Source of the DNA: UBA12088 sp964568345
Lineage (GTDB): Bacteria; Patescibacteriota; Minisyncoccia; Phycocordibacterales; UBA12088
Assembly (NCBI GenBank): GCA_964568345.1
Contig: CAZMPG010000006.1
Coordinates: 1-40,011 of the forward strand
DNA: 40,011 nucleotides
Direction of reading: 5' to 3'
Below the pieces are notes generated by a model. It made no database searches and had not been told where the DNA came from. It worked only from the letters and a program-made list of their open reading frames with translations. Shown one piece after another: positions 22,449-30,660 of the stretch (the first letter of the stretch is position 1; every line of letters begins with the position of its first letter). Both the position numbers and the translations under genes were made by a program.

Positions 22449-23066
22449 ATGACGAACACCGAGAAGAAACTTAATCTTGGTTGCGGTGAGTATCACAAAG
22501 AAGGGTATGTAAATGTCGACTGGCAACCACTCACCAAACCGGATGTGGCGCACGACCTCAATGCGATTCCCTACCCGTTCGGGGACAGCACGTTCCATCT
22601 TGCTGAGGCGTATCATGTGCTCGAGCACCTCAACCGGCCGTTTGATGTGATGAAGGAGCTCCATCGTGTTCTCAAACCGGAGGGAGAGCTGCATATCAAA
22701 GTACCCCACTTCAGCCGTGGCTTCACCCATGCCGAACATGCGCACGGGTTTGACGTTTCGTTTCCGCTCTACTTCAACCCCGCGTTCACCACCTCGGGAT
22801 ATTTCGGCGTGCACTTCGAGCTGCGGCGCATGGAACTTCACTGGATGGCTTTTTTTCACCTGCTGCCGAGCATGGGGTACGGGCGGGTCACGGTAGGACT
22901 ATTGCGGATGCTCAATGCTGTTCTCTCGTGGCTCGCGAACCTTTCGCCCGCGCTCTGCAGCCGGCTCTGGTGCTTCTGGGTGGGTGGTTTTGAGGAAATC
23001 GAGTTTACCTTTGTGTGTAAGAAACATGCGCATGCAATCGCAGGATCATCAACAGACGGCGAATAG
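22449..23066 (+). CDS. SAM-dependent methyltransferase (type 11)
   Basis: A 205-residue methyltransferase. Motif I is the short 'KLNLGCGEYHKEGYVNVDW' form (about residues 7-25), common in the polysaccharide-linked group. 'DLNAIPYPFGDSTF' (about 35-48) is the SAM-edge loop and 'AYHVLEHLNRPFDVMKELHRVL' (about 53-74) is motif IV with the conserved 'LEH'. The gene follows the previous methyltransferase by 16 bases and overlaps the next by 41, so these three are probably co-expressed. The sequence ends after a hydrophobic 'NAVLSWLANLSPAL' helix. The acceptor cannot be identified. Confidence 0.85.
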   Translation: MTNTEKKLNLGCGEYHKEGYVNVDWQPLTKPDVAHDLNAIPYPFGDSTFHLAEAYHVLEHLNRPFDVMKELHRVLKPEGELHIKVPHFSRGFTHAEHAHGFDVSFPLYFNPAFTTSGYFGVHFELRRMELHWMAFFHLLPSMGYGRVTVGLLRMLNAVLSWLANLSPALCSRLWCFWVGGFEEIEFTFVCKKHAHAIAGSSTDGE

Positions 23067-23745
23067 TATCAAGGAGTACTTCAAGCGCTGGCCGCGTTTT
23101 TACTACTTCGTTTTTGATGTGTTCGGTCCTGTGTATTTTGGCGGCATGAGCAGTCGCGCGTTTCTCAAGCGGTATCCGAGCGATGGTGTGTGCATCAACC
23201 TTGGGTCCGGCGCTCGTCGTTTGGCCCCGCACGTCATCAACATAGACATCACCACATACGACGCGGTTGACCTCGTGGCGGACATCGCGCATCTCCCCTA
23301 CGAAGACGGTGCCGTGTCTCGCGTGATTTGCGATCAGGTGTTGGAACATGTCGCTGACGTGCGCGATGTGGTGGCGGAGATGCGTCGCGTGTTGTGTGCC
23401 GGTGGTTATGCATACATCGGGGTCCCGTTTCTGTATCCCTTCCATGCGTCGCCGTCCGACTTTACGCGTTTTACTCACGCTGGCTTGCGACACTTATTCG
23501 CCGACTTCGAGTTGGTGCATGTGGGGGTTCGCTCCGGTCCATTTTCCGCACTTACCGTGCAGCTCGCATACCTCAGTGCTTCGGTGTGTTCGTGCGGAAG
23601 TGAGCGTGTCTACTGGATGCTCGTATACCTCTTCGGCATGCTCCTCTTTCCGCTCAAATTGCTCGACGTGGTAGGGAACCGCCTCCCGTGTGCATTGCAT
23701 ATGGCTGCGGTTCTCTATTGCGTGGTGCGCAAGCCTGCCGCATGA
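23026..23745 (+). CDS. SAM-dependent methyltransferase, overlapping gene
   Basis: A 239-residue methyltransferase. 'INLGSGARRLAPHVINIDIT' (about residues 57-76) is motif I and the strand 2 acid. 'LVADIAHLPYEDGAVSRVICDQVLEHVADVRDVVAEM' carries the SAM-edge loop and motif IV. 'GVPFLYPFHASPSDFTRFT' (about 140-158) matches a Pro-rich loop also present in the methyltransferase at 29183 ('VPFLFPVHPSPRDYWRFT'), so those two are paralogues. It has a C-terminal hydrophobic helix ('YLFGMLLFPLKLLDV'). Starts at ATG 23026 or 23032, both inside the preceding gene. Its own stop overlaps the next start as ATGA. Confidence 0.85.
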   Translation: MRMQSQDHQQTANSIKEYFKRWPRFYYFVFDVFGPVYFGGMSSRAFLKRYPSDGVCINLGSGARRLAPHVINIDITTYDAVDLVADIAHLPYEDGAVSRVICDQVLEHVADVRDVVAEMRRVLCAGGYAYIGVPFLYPFHASPSDFTRFTHAGLRHLFADFELVHVGVRSGPFSALTVQLAYLSASVCSCGSERVYWMLVYLFGMLLFPLKLLDVVGNRLPCALHMAAVLYCVVRKPAA

Positions 23746-25379
23746 CAAAACTGTCTCTGCACACATTTGGTCTCATAGCGCTCCTCGTGGCGTGGGCCGT
23801 TGCGCACAGTGTTGGTGTCACCTGGGGTGCGAGCCATGTGCCGCTCCACGCCAACTATGTCTCAGATGAACAGCGACCGGTAAACGGTGCGCTCCATATA
23901 CTCAACGAGCGGAGTATCTTCGGCATACGAGGAAAAGAAGAGTTCATCTACGGTCCCATACTCGCGATGTTTACCGTACCCGCTGTCGTGGCAGACTTCG
24001 CATGGCGCGCGATCACCGAAGGGGTGCGCACCGCCAGCGCCTACCGCGATATCGTGATCTTCGATTGGGGTGGCATCATTGTTTGGATGCGTCTGCTCGT
24101 GGTTGCGGGTGGGGTTGTGGCGCTCTACCTACTCTATCGCATGTTTCTCCTCACCACGCTCAACCCGCGCTCGTATCCACCCTATGCCCTTGCCGCTACC
24201 GGCCTTATGGCGGTCAATTATTTTTTCTTCAACAACACCAACTTCTTTATTAATTGGACATGGGTGGCATACCTCCTTATTGCCGAGCTGTATCTCGGGC
24301 TTCTCATCTACGAATCGCATGGCCGAAAACAACTCTTTTGGTGGCTACATGGTATTGTCACGGTATGCAACTTTGGCATAAACTATCTCAATGTCGTGTA
24401 CCTAGTCGCGTTTGCTCCGCTCGCGCTACAGCTTTGGATACAAAAGGAACACATGGTACGTCGTACACTCCTATGGTACGTACTTCTCGTCTCTCTAGGA
24501 CTCGTGTTCATCGTGTGGTGGAATCCGCTCACCTTCTGGAGAATTGTTGGTATTGGGGGAGTCGGGAGCATGGCGGGTACCATGGGCGTGGAGTATGCCG
24601 ACACGTACAAGCCGTTCCTCTCCGCTACGTCGTCATACGCGTACTACCTACGCGTGCTTCTCGTAAACCACGTGCCGCTTGTAGTGACACTCCTCCTCGT
24701 TGTACCATTTTTGGCGCGCAAGTTCCGAGACAACTTCATGTGGATGTGGATGTTTGGGAGCGTTGCACTTATCAACTTCATTATTTTTGGGTCCATTGCA
24801 CACTACGAGGAACGGTACCTCCTCATTACAATTGTCACCTGCGTGCTCTTTGTTGGTGCTGCGGTGGTGCGATATTGTGATTACGCGGAACGGAGACGAA
24901 CCATCCTGGTCGGGTTGGCGACGTTACTCGCTGGGTACGTGGTGTTCCATGGGGCGCATGTCGTGCGGTGGATGGTTGTATACGCTGATGGTCCCGCGGA
25001 ACAGCGCATGATTGACGAGGCGCTCGCGCTCGAGCGGGAAGGGGGGTCGCTCGCGCTTGTTCAGCCCCACATAGCTGGACACGCACACACCAAAGAGGCG
25101 TATCAAAAGTTTACGGAGCAAAAAAATGCGAAAGACGTGAATCTTTATAAAGCTATTATGGCAGCGCCGTTGCCGCATGATGTGGTGCCGTTGAACGCGA
25201 CATATATCATGCCGTGGGACTATGAAAAAGACGCGGCACTCATTGACGGATACACGCATGCTATCAAGTATGTACAGGGGTGTTCGCCTGAGATAGACCG
25301 AGCCACATTTATAGGCGAGAATATACTAGTGCTCTGGGATTGGGACGAATGTCGGCCGAGGTATGAGCGTATCAAGTGA
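23742..25379 (+). CDS. Polytopic membrane protein, GT-C glycosyltransferase-like
   Basis: A 545-residue protein with about ten transmembrane segments. The first large external loop contains 'NYVSDEQRPVNGALHILN' (about residues 37-54), where an Asp-Glu pair is placed as in GT-C catalytic loops. 'YGPILAMFTVPA', 'HYEERYLLITIVTCVLF' (about 358-374), with an aromatic/Arg cluster near the membrane, and a soluble C-terminal region also fit a GT-C fold. Family assignment is weaker than for the protein at 19698. It would transfer a polyprenyl-phosphate sugar on the outer side. The ATGA overlap couples it to the upstream methyltransferase, and the next glycosyltransferase starts 13 bases after its stop. 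Confidence 0.7.
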   Translation: MTKLSLHTFGLIALLVAWAVAHSVGVTWGASHVPLHANYVSDEQRPVNGALHILNERSIFGIRGKEEFIYGPILAMFTVPAVVADFAWRAITEGVRTASAYRDIVIFDWGGIIVWMRLLVVAGGVVALYLLYRMFLLTTLNPRSYPPYALAATGLMAVNYFFFNNTNFFINWTWVAYLLIAELYLGLLIYESHGRKQLFWWLHGIVTVCNFGINYLNVVYLVAFAPLALQLWIQKEHMVRRTLLWYVLLVSLGLVFIVWWNPLTFWRIVGIGGVGSMAGTMGVEYADTYKPFLSATSSYAYYLRVLLVNHVPLVVTLLLVVPFLARKFRDNFMWMWMFGSVALINFIIFGSIAHYEERYLLITIVTCVLFVGAAVVRYCDYAERRRTILVGLATLLAGYVVFHGAHVVRWMVVYADGPAEQRMIDEALALEREGGSLALVQPHIAGHAHTKEAYQKFTEQKNAKDVNLYKAIMAAPLPHDVVPLNATYIMPWDYEKDAALIDGYTHAIKYVQGCSPEIDRATFIGENILVLWDWDECRPRYERIK

Positions 25380-25392
25380 GGGGTTGTGCGGT

Positions 25393-26583
25393 ATGGATGG
25401 ACTCATGGACAAGAAAAACGACACGCCCAGGACGCTCTTCGTGGTGAACTTCGACTGGCGCGATCTCTTCCGTACCGGAAGGGAAGAGTTCGTTGAGAAG
25501 CTCACACGCGACCAGCTGCGGCCCGACAGCAACCGTTTCTTTTTCTTCTCGTGGGGCACCACCCACTACACGGCGCTCGAGGGCGCGTGGCAGACGGTAC
25601 ACACGCGCACGTTCGGGCTACACAAGCTGCGCCCGGTGCTCAACCTCTGGGCGCTCTTCCTCATACCATTTACCGCGTGGCGGTACCATCTTCGGCCCGA
25701 CGCATGGGTCGTGTACGACTTCGGCATGGCGCCTGCCTGCTGGATTGCACGGAAGCTGTTTGGGGGGAGGCTCGTGCTCGTCCTCAACAACCAGCCGGTG
25801 CTCTGCTCGCGCACGCGTCGGTTTGGCTGGCTCAAGGGCTGGTACTCATACGTTGCCGAGCGGATTGGCGTAGGTTGCGTCGAACACTTCTTCACGCTCA
25901 ATGGGACGATGCGTCAGTACTTGCGGACGCTCGGGGTGCCCGATGAACGCATTTCCTACTACGTCGTCAATACGATCGAGCGTGACCTACCCCTCATCCG
26001 CGCCGCAGTGCCGGGCACCGTACGCGAGCGCTTCCACCTCGGTCAGCACACAAAGCTCCTCCTCACCGTTGCCCGTTTTGAGGCAGAGAAGAATTACCCA
26101 CTGCTCCTTGACCTCTTTGCCACCCTGCCAACGGAGTACGTGCTCTTCTGTCTTGGCGAGGGGAGTCTGCGCGGCAAGATCGAGGCGCATGCACGGCGGC
26201 TCAAAATCGAGGATCGGCTCTACTTGCCGGGCAATATTCTACGGAACGACATATGGAACTACTACAAGAGTGTAGACGCGTTCATCCTCCTCTCAAAAGC
26301 GGAGGCGCTCGGCATCGTCTTCTGGGAGGCGATGTATGTCGGTGTGCCCGTGCTCGGTTCCGCAGTTCCTGGTATTATGGAGTCGCTCGGCGCGGACGGT
26401 GAGCGCGGGCGGGTGTGGCGCGAGGCGGACGGTCCGGTTGGCTTTACGGAGCGCGTGCGATTTTGCACCACACCGAGCCACGAACGGGATGCCCTGGTAG
26501 GGCGCGCAAAGACATGGGTTGATCATCAGCTCAAAAATCGCGCGGCACTAAACGAATACCTTGCCACAAAAGAACTCTCTTAA
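25393..26583 (+). CDS. GT4-type glycosyltransferase
   Basis: A 396-residue GT-B glycosyltransferase. The donor half has 'LLTVARFEAEKNYPLLLDLF' (about residues 219-238), 'VLFCLGEGSLRGKIEAHARRL' and 'ILLSKAEALGIVFWEAMYVGVPV' (about 298-320), which holds the EX7E motif (E304/E312). The N-terminal half is less conserved, as usual for the acceptor side. ATG 25393 is chosen because GTGAGGGG lies 9 bases upstream; ATG 25363 would overlap the previous gene. It is the last gene of the 21.6-26.6 kb run. Confidence 0.85.
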   Translation: MDGLMDKKNDTPRTLFVVNFDWRDLFRTGREEFVEKLTRDQLRPDSNRFFFFSWGTTHYTALEGAWQTVHTRTFGLHKLRPVLNLWALFLIPFTAWRYHLRPDAWVVYDFGMAPACWIARKLFGGRLVLVLNNQPVLCSRTRRFGWLKGWYSYVAERIGVGCVEHFFTLNGTMRQYLRTLGVPDERISYYVVNTIERDLPLIRAAVPGTVRERFHLGQHTKLLLTVARFEAEKNYPLLLDLFATLPTEYVLFCLGEGSLRGKIEAHARRLKIEDRLYLPGNILRNDIWNYYKSVDAFILLSKAEALGIVFWEAMYVGVPVLGSAVPGIMESLGADGERGRVWREADGPVGFTERVRFCTTPSHERDALVGRAKTWVDHQLKNRAALNEYLATKELS

Positions 26584-26772
26584 AGTAGAACATGTGTCTT
26601 TTGCACCCAGTATCATACATATCGTCATGTATACGTCTTTCCCCTACACAGGATAGCGGATTACCATCAGGACACATTGCTGCATGTTCTCCCCTTCATG
26701 TTTAGTGCACTTCACGCCCCTGTTCCGCCGCGAGTACTACCTGATATTGCGACGAGGTGAATGATCATTTCT

Positions 26773-27825
26773 ATGAAAGTCGCCTTCCTCTACACCAACA
26801 CGCGCGGAGCGATGGTTGAGCGCATCAAGCGCGGAGAAGACCACGACAACCACCTCTTCGGCGCCCTACGGCTTCAGGAGTATGGCATACAAGCAGATGT
26901 TGTGGAACTCGAGTCGGTGTTACCGCTACGGCTTGCGACATGGTTTCGCAGGCATGCTTCCATGCATGCGTTCCATGTGCCGCTCCTCATGCGCCTACGC
27001 GGCTATGATGCGGTCCTCACCTCAGCGGCGCTCGGTGCACTTCTTGCGCGCGCACTCACGGGAATCGGACCGCGCAAGTGGCTCATGTACGACTACAATA
27101 TATCGGGGCCGCTCACGCACCCGCACACGGTGAAGGAGCGAATCTTCGCCTACCTCATGCAGCGTGTGGACGGATTCATCACACTCGGCGCCGGTGAAGC
27201 GGAAGCCATGCGGCGACTTTTTCCGGAAAAGTCCGGTGCAATATGCCACATACCGTTCGGGTGCGACACGGCATACTTCTCTCCGCAGCCGGAGCGCGAA
27301 CAATCGAATCTGGTGTTGAGCGTGGGGCGCGACCCGGGGCGCGACTGGAGGACGTTCCTTGCTGCCGTGCGCGACACCGACATGCGGGTGGAGACGACCG
27401 CGCGCCCGAGTGCGCTCGAAAAAGCGGGAGGAGTGCCCGCCAACGTTTCAGTATGTTCGTGGAGTCCGTTGGAGCTGCTTGATGGGTATGCACGCGCGAG
27501 CGTGGTTGCCCTCCCCTTGGGGCCGATCTATCCGGAGGACACGATGGGAGTGAGTACGCTCGTGGAGGCGATGGCGATGGGGAAGGCGATCGTGGCGACA
27601 GACACCGCGACCATGCGCAGCTACCTGACGCACGGAGTAAACGCAGTACTCGTGCCGCAGGGAGACGCTCTCGCTCTGCGAGCCGCAATTTCCGACTTGC
27701 TGCGGGACGGAGCGAAGCGCCGCTCTCTCGGGAGAGCGGCGCGAGAGACGGTCTGTCGTCTCTGTGATGCCGATAGCATCACGCGACAACTGGCGGAGTA
27801 CCTGAAGCAGGTGGTGCAGAAATGA
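26773..27825 (+). CDS. GT4-type glycosyltransferase
   Basis: A 350-residue GT-B protein beginning 'MKVAFLYTNTRGAMVERIK'. The donor domain shows 'NLVLSVGRDPGRDWRTFLAAV' (about residues 177-197), 'VCSWSPLELLDGYARASVVALPL' and 'TMGVSTLVEAMAMGKAIVATDT' (about 257-278), in which the usual first Glu of EX7E is replaced by a Thr/Met pair and only the second Glu is kept. This is seen in several GT4 subgroups and does not by itself mean inactivity. ATG 26773 has GAGGTGA 12 bases upstream; ATG 26761 directly abuts that site and is less likely. A 26-base perfect hairpin lies within codons 315-324. Confidence 0.8.
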   Translation: MKVAFLYTNTRGAMVERIKRGEDHDNHLFGALRLQEYGIQADVVELESVLPLRLATWFRRHASMHAFHVPLLMRLRGYDAVLTSAALGALLARALTGIGPRKWLMYDYNISGPLTHPHTVKERIFAYLMQRVDGFITLGAGEAEAMRRLFPEKSGAICHIPFGCDTAYFSPQPEREQSNLVLSVGRDPGRDWRTFLAAVRDTDMRVETTARPSALEKAGGVPANVSVCSWSPLELLDGYARASVVALPLGPIYPEDTMGVSTLVEAMAMGKAIVATDTATMRSYLTHGVNAVLVPQGDALALRAAISDLLRDGAKRRSLGRAARETVCRLCDADSITRQLAEYLKQVVQK

Positions 27826-27840
27826 CGCCGGCCGCTGCCT

Positions 27841-29103
27841 TCATGCGCTTGCATCGGTTCGTACGTAGTATGCGGCAAATGCCATGTGTGCTAGGTAGTA
27901 CGCGATGCGTGCGAGTATGGCGCCCAGTATACCGTAGAGGAATACAGCTGCGAAGGACACCGCTATCTTGAGTATCGGCACCGCGATGTTCAGCACTACG
28001 AGCGCGTGCTCGCGCTGACGCGCATATAGTGCGGGTACCGTGACGAACGAGGGTATCATGAGGAGGGTGATGGCGTAGAGCTGTGAGTAGAGAATGGACG
28101 CGTGGTACTCGGGAAAGAGCAGGTCGAACACGTAGGGGGCGCCTGCGGCGTACGTCACCACAAGCAAGCCGGATAGGACGCCGAGCTGCACCATTTTGCG
28201 CGTAAGACTGTCGCGTAAGCCGTCATGCAGAGACTTGGCGGCGATCTTGGGGAGCACCGAGGAGCTGAGGGTGTTGAGGACGGTGCGGATGCGGTCGGGG
28301 AGAAGAATGGAAAACGCGTATATGGCAAGCTCCGTGGGGCCCAGAAGGTGGTAGACGATGAGACTGTCCGCTTGGTACGCAAGGGAGTTGATCAAATTCA
28401 TACCGCTCAGCCGTTTTGCGTAGGACACGTCATCGGGTCGGAGTGTATCATTTTGTGTCGGATACTTTTTGAGTGTTCTGTAGGTGAGGTATACGTTGCA
28501 GAGTGAAATGGTGACGAAGTACGCCGCGACAAGCCAGATCATGTTCGGTAGGAACCATACGGTCGCGATCATGACGGCGAGGTACACCACAGCGCTCGAT
28601 GAGGTGTATCGCGTAGAGGTGGCAAAATCTTGTTTGCCGTGCAGGAATGCGTTGAAGGTGTTTGCCACGCTCGACACTGGACCGAATACCGCCACGATGG
28701 TGAATGCAATGCTGTACTCATGATTTCCCTGCATAAAGTAGTATCCGGCGACGATGAGCGCGAGGATGCACTGGGGGATGTTCCACCGGAGCTGCAGCAA
28801 GAGCGAGTGTTTGAAGGTGCCGTCGTATCCTTGCGACACGGCGCGTGTTACCACGGTGTTCATGCCCGTGAGCGAAAAGGCGGAGAGGGAGCCGGCTACC
28901 GAAAGGACGTACTTGTATATGCCAAACACCTGCTTGCTGACATGGTTTGCGAATACCACCGACAGCACGAGAGACACCAGCATTGCCGCTCCCTGGCCGA
29001 CCGCAAGCCAGAAAGTGCTCTTGCCGACATATACCATGTCGGTTTTGGTGTAGCGCTCACTTGAGCGGAGGAGGCGGTAGAGGTGTGCCTTGAGGGATTC
29101 CAT
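27841..29103 (-). CDS. Wzx-type polysaccharide/lipid-linked oligosaccharide flippase (MOP superfamily)
   Basis: A 420-residue integral membrane protein with about twelve hydrophobic segments, the size and layout of O-antigen flippases. Family-like features include 'GKSTFWLAVGQGAAMLVSL' at the first helix, 'QVFGIYKYVLSVAGSLSAFSLTGMNTVVTRAVSQG' (about residues 51-85, the Wzx 'G...GL...vtr' pattern) and an interior 'LINSLAYQADSLIVYHLLGPTELAIYAFS' segment (about 243-271). It would move the undecaprenyl-PP-linked repeat unit outward for the Wzy protein encoded at 35856. ATG 29103 is preferred since longer forms would run into the divergent promoter. It is the only large minus-strand gene, and the cluster appears to switch direction here just for it. 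Confidence 0.85.
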   Translation of the reverse strand: MESLKAHLYRLLRSSERYTKTDMVYVGKSTFWLAVGQGAAMLVSLVLSVVFANHVSKQVFGIYKYVLSVAGSLSAFSLTGMNTVVTRAVSQGYDGTFKHSLLLQLRWNIPQCILALIVAGYYFMQGNHEYSIAFTIVAVFGPVSSVANTFNAFLHGKQDFATSTRYTSSSAVVYLAVMIATVWFLPNMIWLVAAYFVTISLCNVYLTYRTLKKYPTQNDTLRPDDVSYAKRLSGMNLINSLAYQADSLIVYHLLGPTELAIYAFSILLPDRIRTVLNTLSSSVLPKIAAKSLHDGLRDSLTRKMVQLGVLSGLLVVTYAAGAPYVFDLLFPEYHASILYSQLYAITLLMIPSFVTVPALYARQREHALVVLNIAVPILKIAVSFAAVFLYGILGAILARIAYYLAHMAFAAYYVRTDASA

Positions 29104-29127
29104 GAGACAGTGGCTTGCGTACAAGAA

Positions 29128-29156
29128 AGCATACGGCACTTGTTCTTTTGGAACAA
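29128..29156 (-). promoter_or_regulatory. Minus-strand promoter of the flippase gene
   Basis: On the minus strand TTGTTC (29156-29151), 17-bp spacer, TATGCT (29133-29128), with the flippase ATG 24 bases beyond. The -35 is one arm of the dyad that also touches the divergent promoter. Confidence 0.55.
29140..29156. promoter_or_regulatory. Operator-like dyad between divergent genes
   Basis: TTGTTC-TTTTG-GAACAA, perfect 6-bp arms with a 5-base centre. It overlaps the -35 hexamers of both divergent promoters, so one regulator could control both. Confidence 0.5.
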
Positions 29157-29176
29157 CCCGGGCGCTCTGGTAGAAT
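29148..29176 (+). promoter_or_regulatory. Plus-strand promoter of methyltransferase gene
   Basis: TTGGAA (29148-29153), 17-bp spacer, TGG-TAGAAT (extended -10, 29171-29176), ATG 29183 six bases later. Confidence 0.65.
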
Positions 29177-29182
29177 GGTGCC

Positions 29183-29839
29183 ATGCGCGTATCGCTCGAT
29201 TCCATACTGCGAGGCGAGGAGCATCGGGAGCTCACGAAGCTCACACTCGACGGAGCGGTGCTCGATCTCGGCGGGGAAGGGGCGTCGGGGTACCTTACGG
29301 GTGTGCCCGGGGGGCGGACCGTGACGACGGTAAACCTTGGCTCGGAAAAGGGGTGCGATGTGGTGCACGATCTCGAGCAGCTGCCGCTCCCCTTTGGGGA
29401 AGCGAGCTACGACGCGGTGATCCTCTACAACACGCTTGAGCACATTTACCATGCGCGCGAGCTCGTGAACGATACGTACCGTGTGCTGCGCCAAGGGGGG
29501 AAGGTGGTCATCACGGTGCCTTTCCTCTTTCCCGTCCATCCCTCGCCGCGCGACTACTGGCGCTTTACCGAAGACGCGATGCGGCAGATGCTGCGGGACG
29601 CGGGGTACAGCGACATCACGTGCGTGCCGCTCGGGACGGGGGTGAGCATCGTGTGCTACCACTTCTTTGAGCGACTGCTCCCGCGGCCGCTCCGTTTTGT
29701 CGCATTCTTCCTGCGTCCGCTTGCGCGTGGCCTCGACTGGCTGCTGTACCACGTCCGCTTTCGAAGCGGGCAGCAGAAGAGGGAGTGGTATACGTTGGGG
29801 TATTTCTTAATAGGAAATAAACCAATAACACATGCCTGA
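29183..29839 (+). CDS. SAM-dependent methyltransferase (type 11)
   Basis: A 218-residue class I methyltransferase. 'AVLDLGGEGASGYL' (about residues 25-38) is a modified motif I, with GGEGA where GCGTG is usual. 'HDLEQLPLPFGEASYDAVILYNTLEHIYHARELV' (about 62-95) gives the SAM-edge loop and motif IV. 'VPFLFPVHPSPRDYWRFTEDAM' (about 114-135) is shared with the protein at 23026. Its last codons overlap the next gene by 8 bases. Transcription starts at its own, apparently leaderless promoter, divergent from the flippase. It probably acts on a sugar of the exported glycan; the target is unknown. Confidence 0.85.
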   Translation: MRVSLDSILRGEEHRELTKLTLDGAVLDLGGEGASGYLTGVPGGRTVTTVNLGSEKGCDVVHDLEQLPLPFGEASYDAVILYNTLEHIYHARELVNDTYRVLRQGGKVVITVPFLFPVHPSPRDYWRFTEDAMRQMLRDAGYSDITCVPLGTGVSIVCYHFFERLLPRPLRFVAFFLRPLARGLDWLLYHVRFRSGQQKREWYTLGYFLIGNKPITHA

Positions 29840-30518
29840 TAATTTTCATGCCGTTGCCTCCTTTGAAAATGCACGGTGGTCACAGGGGAAGCAGAAGATT
29901 GAGTACAGACATACCGCAGCATGTTCTTTACTGCCACAGGACGTCACCTCCTTGTTAGACGTGGGGTGCGGGGATGGGACATTTCTCTCACTTATAACAG
30001 GCGCCGAAAAAAAAATTAAATTGACAGGGATAGATTTTTCGTCAGTCGGTCTCTCTATTGCACGAGAGAAAGTGCCGTATGGGTATTTTGCACAAGTTGA
30101 TGCAAACAGCACATACCCTTTTCCCGACGGTGCATTTGACGTCGTCGTTGCGCTTGATGTGCTTGAACACACCCTTGAACCAGAAAAAATGCTCAAAGAG
30201 ATGAGGCGTGTTTCAAAACAATTCGTCCTACTTAGTGTACCGAATTTTAATTCACTTCCAGCACGTCTTCAGATGTTGATTGGGCGTGTACCAGAGAATA
30301 ATAAATCAAACAAAGGGCACATGTATTGGTTTAATTTTACCACCCTTCATTTGCTGCTTGAGCAGGTTGGATTTTCAGTTGTAAAAGAAGTAGGCAGTTA
30401 TCAACAATCGCGCACACCACTTATCGGTACACTAATTCGTGTTATGCGAGATTTGAATCCCAAACTCTTCTCACTATCATTCGTGATCCTTGCTCAAAAG
30501 AAGTCAGTTCAAAAGTAA
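29832..30518 (+). CDS. SAM-dependent methyltransferase, AT-rich and possibly acquired
   Basis: A 228-residue class I methyltransferase. 'SLLDVGCGDGTFLSLI' (about residues 40-55) is a textbook motif I, 'KLTGIDFSSVGLSIAREKV' (about 63-81) is strand 2 with its acid, 'DANSTYPFPDGAFDVVVALDVLEHTLEP' (about 90-117) covers motifs III-IV, and 'FVLLSVPNFNSLPARLQMLIGR' follows. Its DNA is about 42% G+C in a line I counted (30241-30300), versus about 60% in the cluster genes, and uses A/T-ending codons. It overlaps the previous gene by 8 bases but is compositionally foreign. I infer recent transfer together with the start of the next gene. Confidence 0.85.
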   Translation: MPDNFHAVASFENARWSQGKQKIEYRHTAACSLLPQDVTSLLDVGCGDGTFLSLITGAEKKIKLTGIDFSSVGLSIAREKVPYGYFAQVDANSTYPFPDGAFDVVVALDVLEHTLEPEKMLKEMRRVSKQFVLLSVPNFNSLPARLQMLIGRVPENNKSNKGHMYWFNFTTLHLLLEQVGFSVVKEVGSYQQSRTPLIGTLIRVMRDLNPKLFSLSFVILAQKKSVQK

Positions 30519-30660
30519 CTTTCATGAATATCCCGCAAGATCAAACTCTCGATCATACAATGGGCTTGTGTACACACATTATATGATATGTATGCGCGCC
30601 ACTTCGTTGTTTCCATCACTGTGCTGTATTACCCACATTATCAAGTAACCACCACTCATC

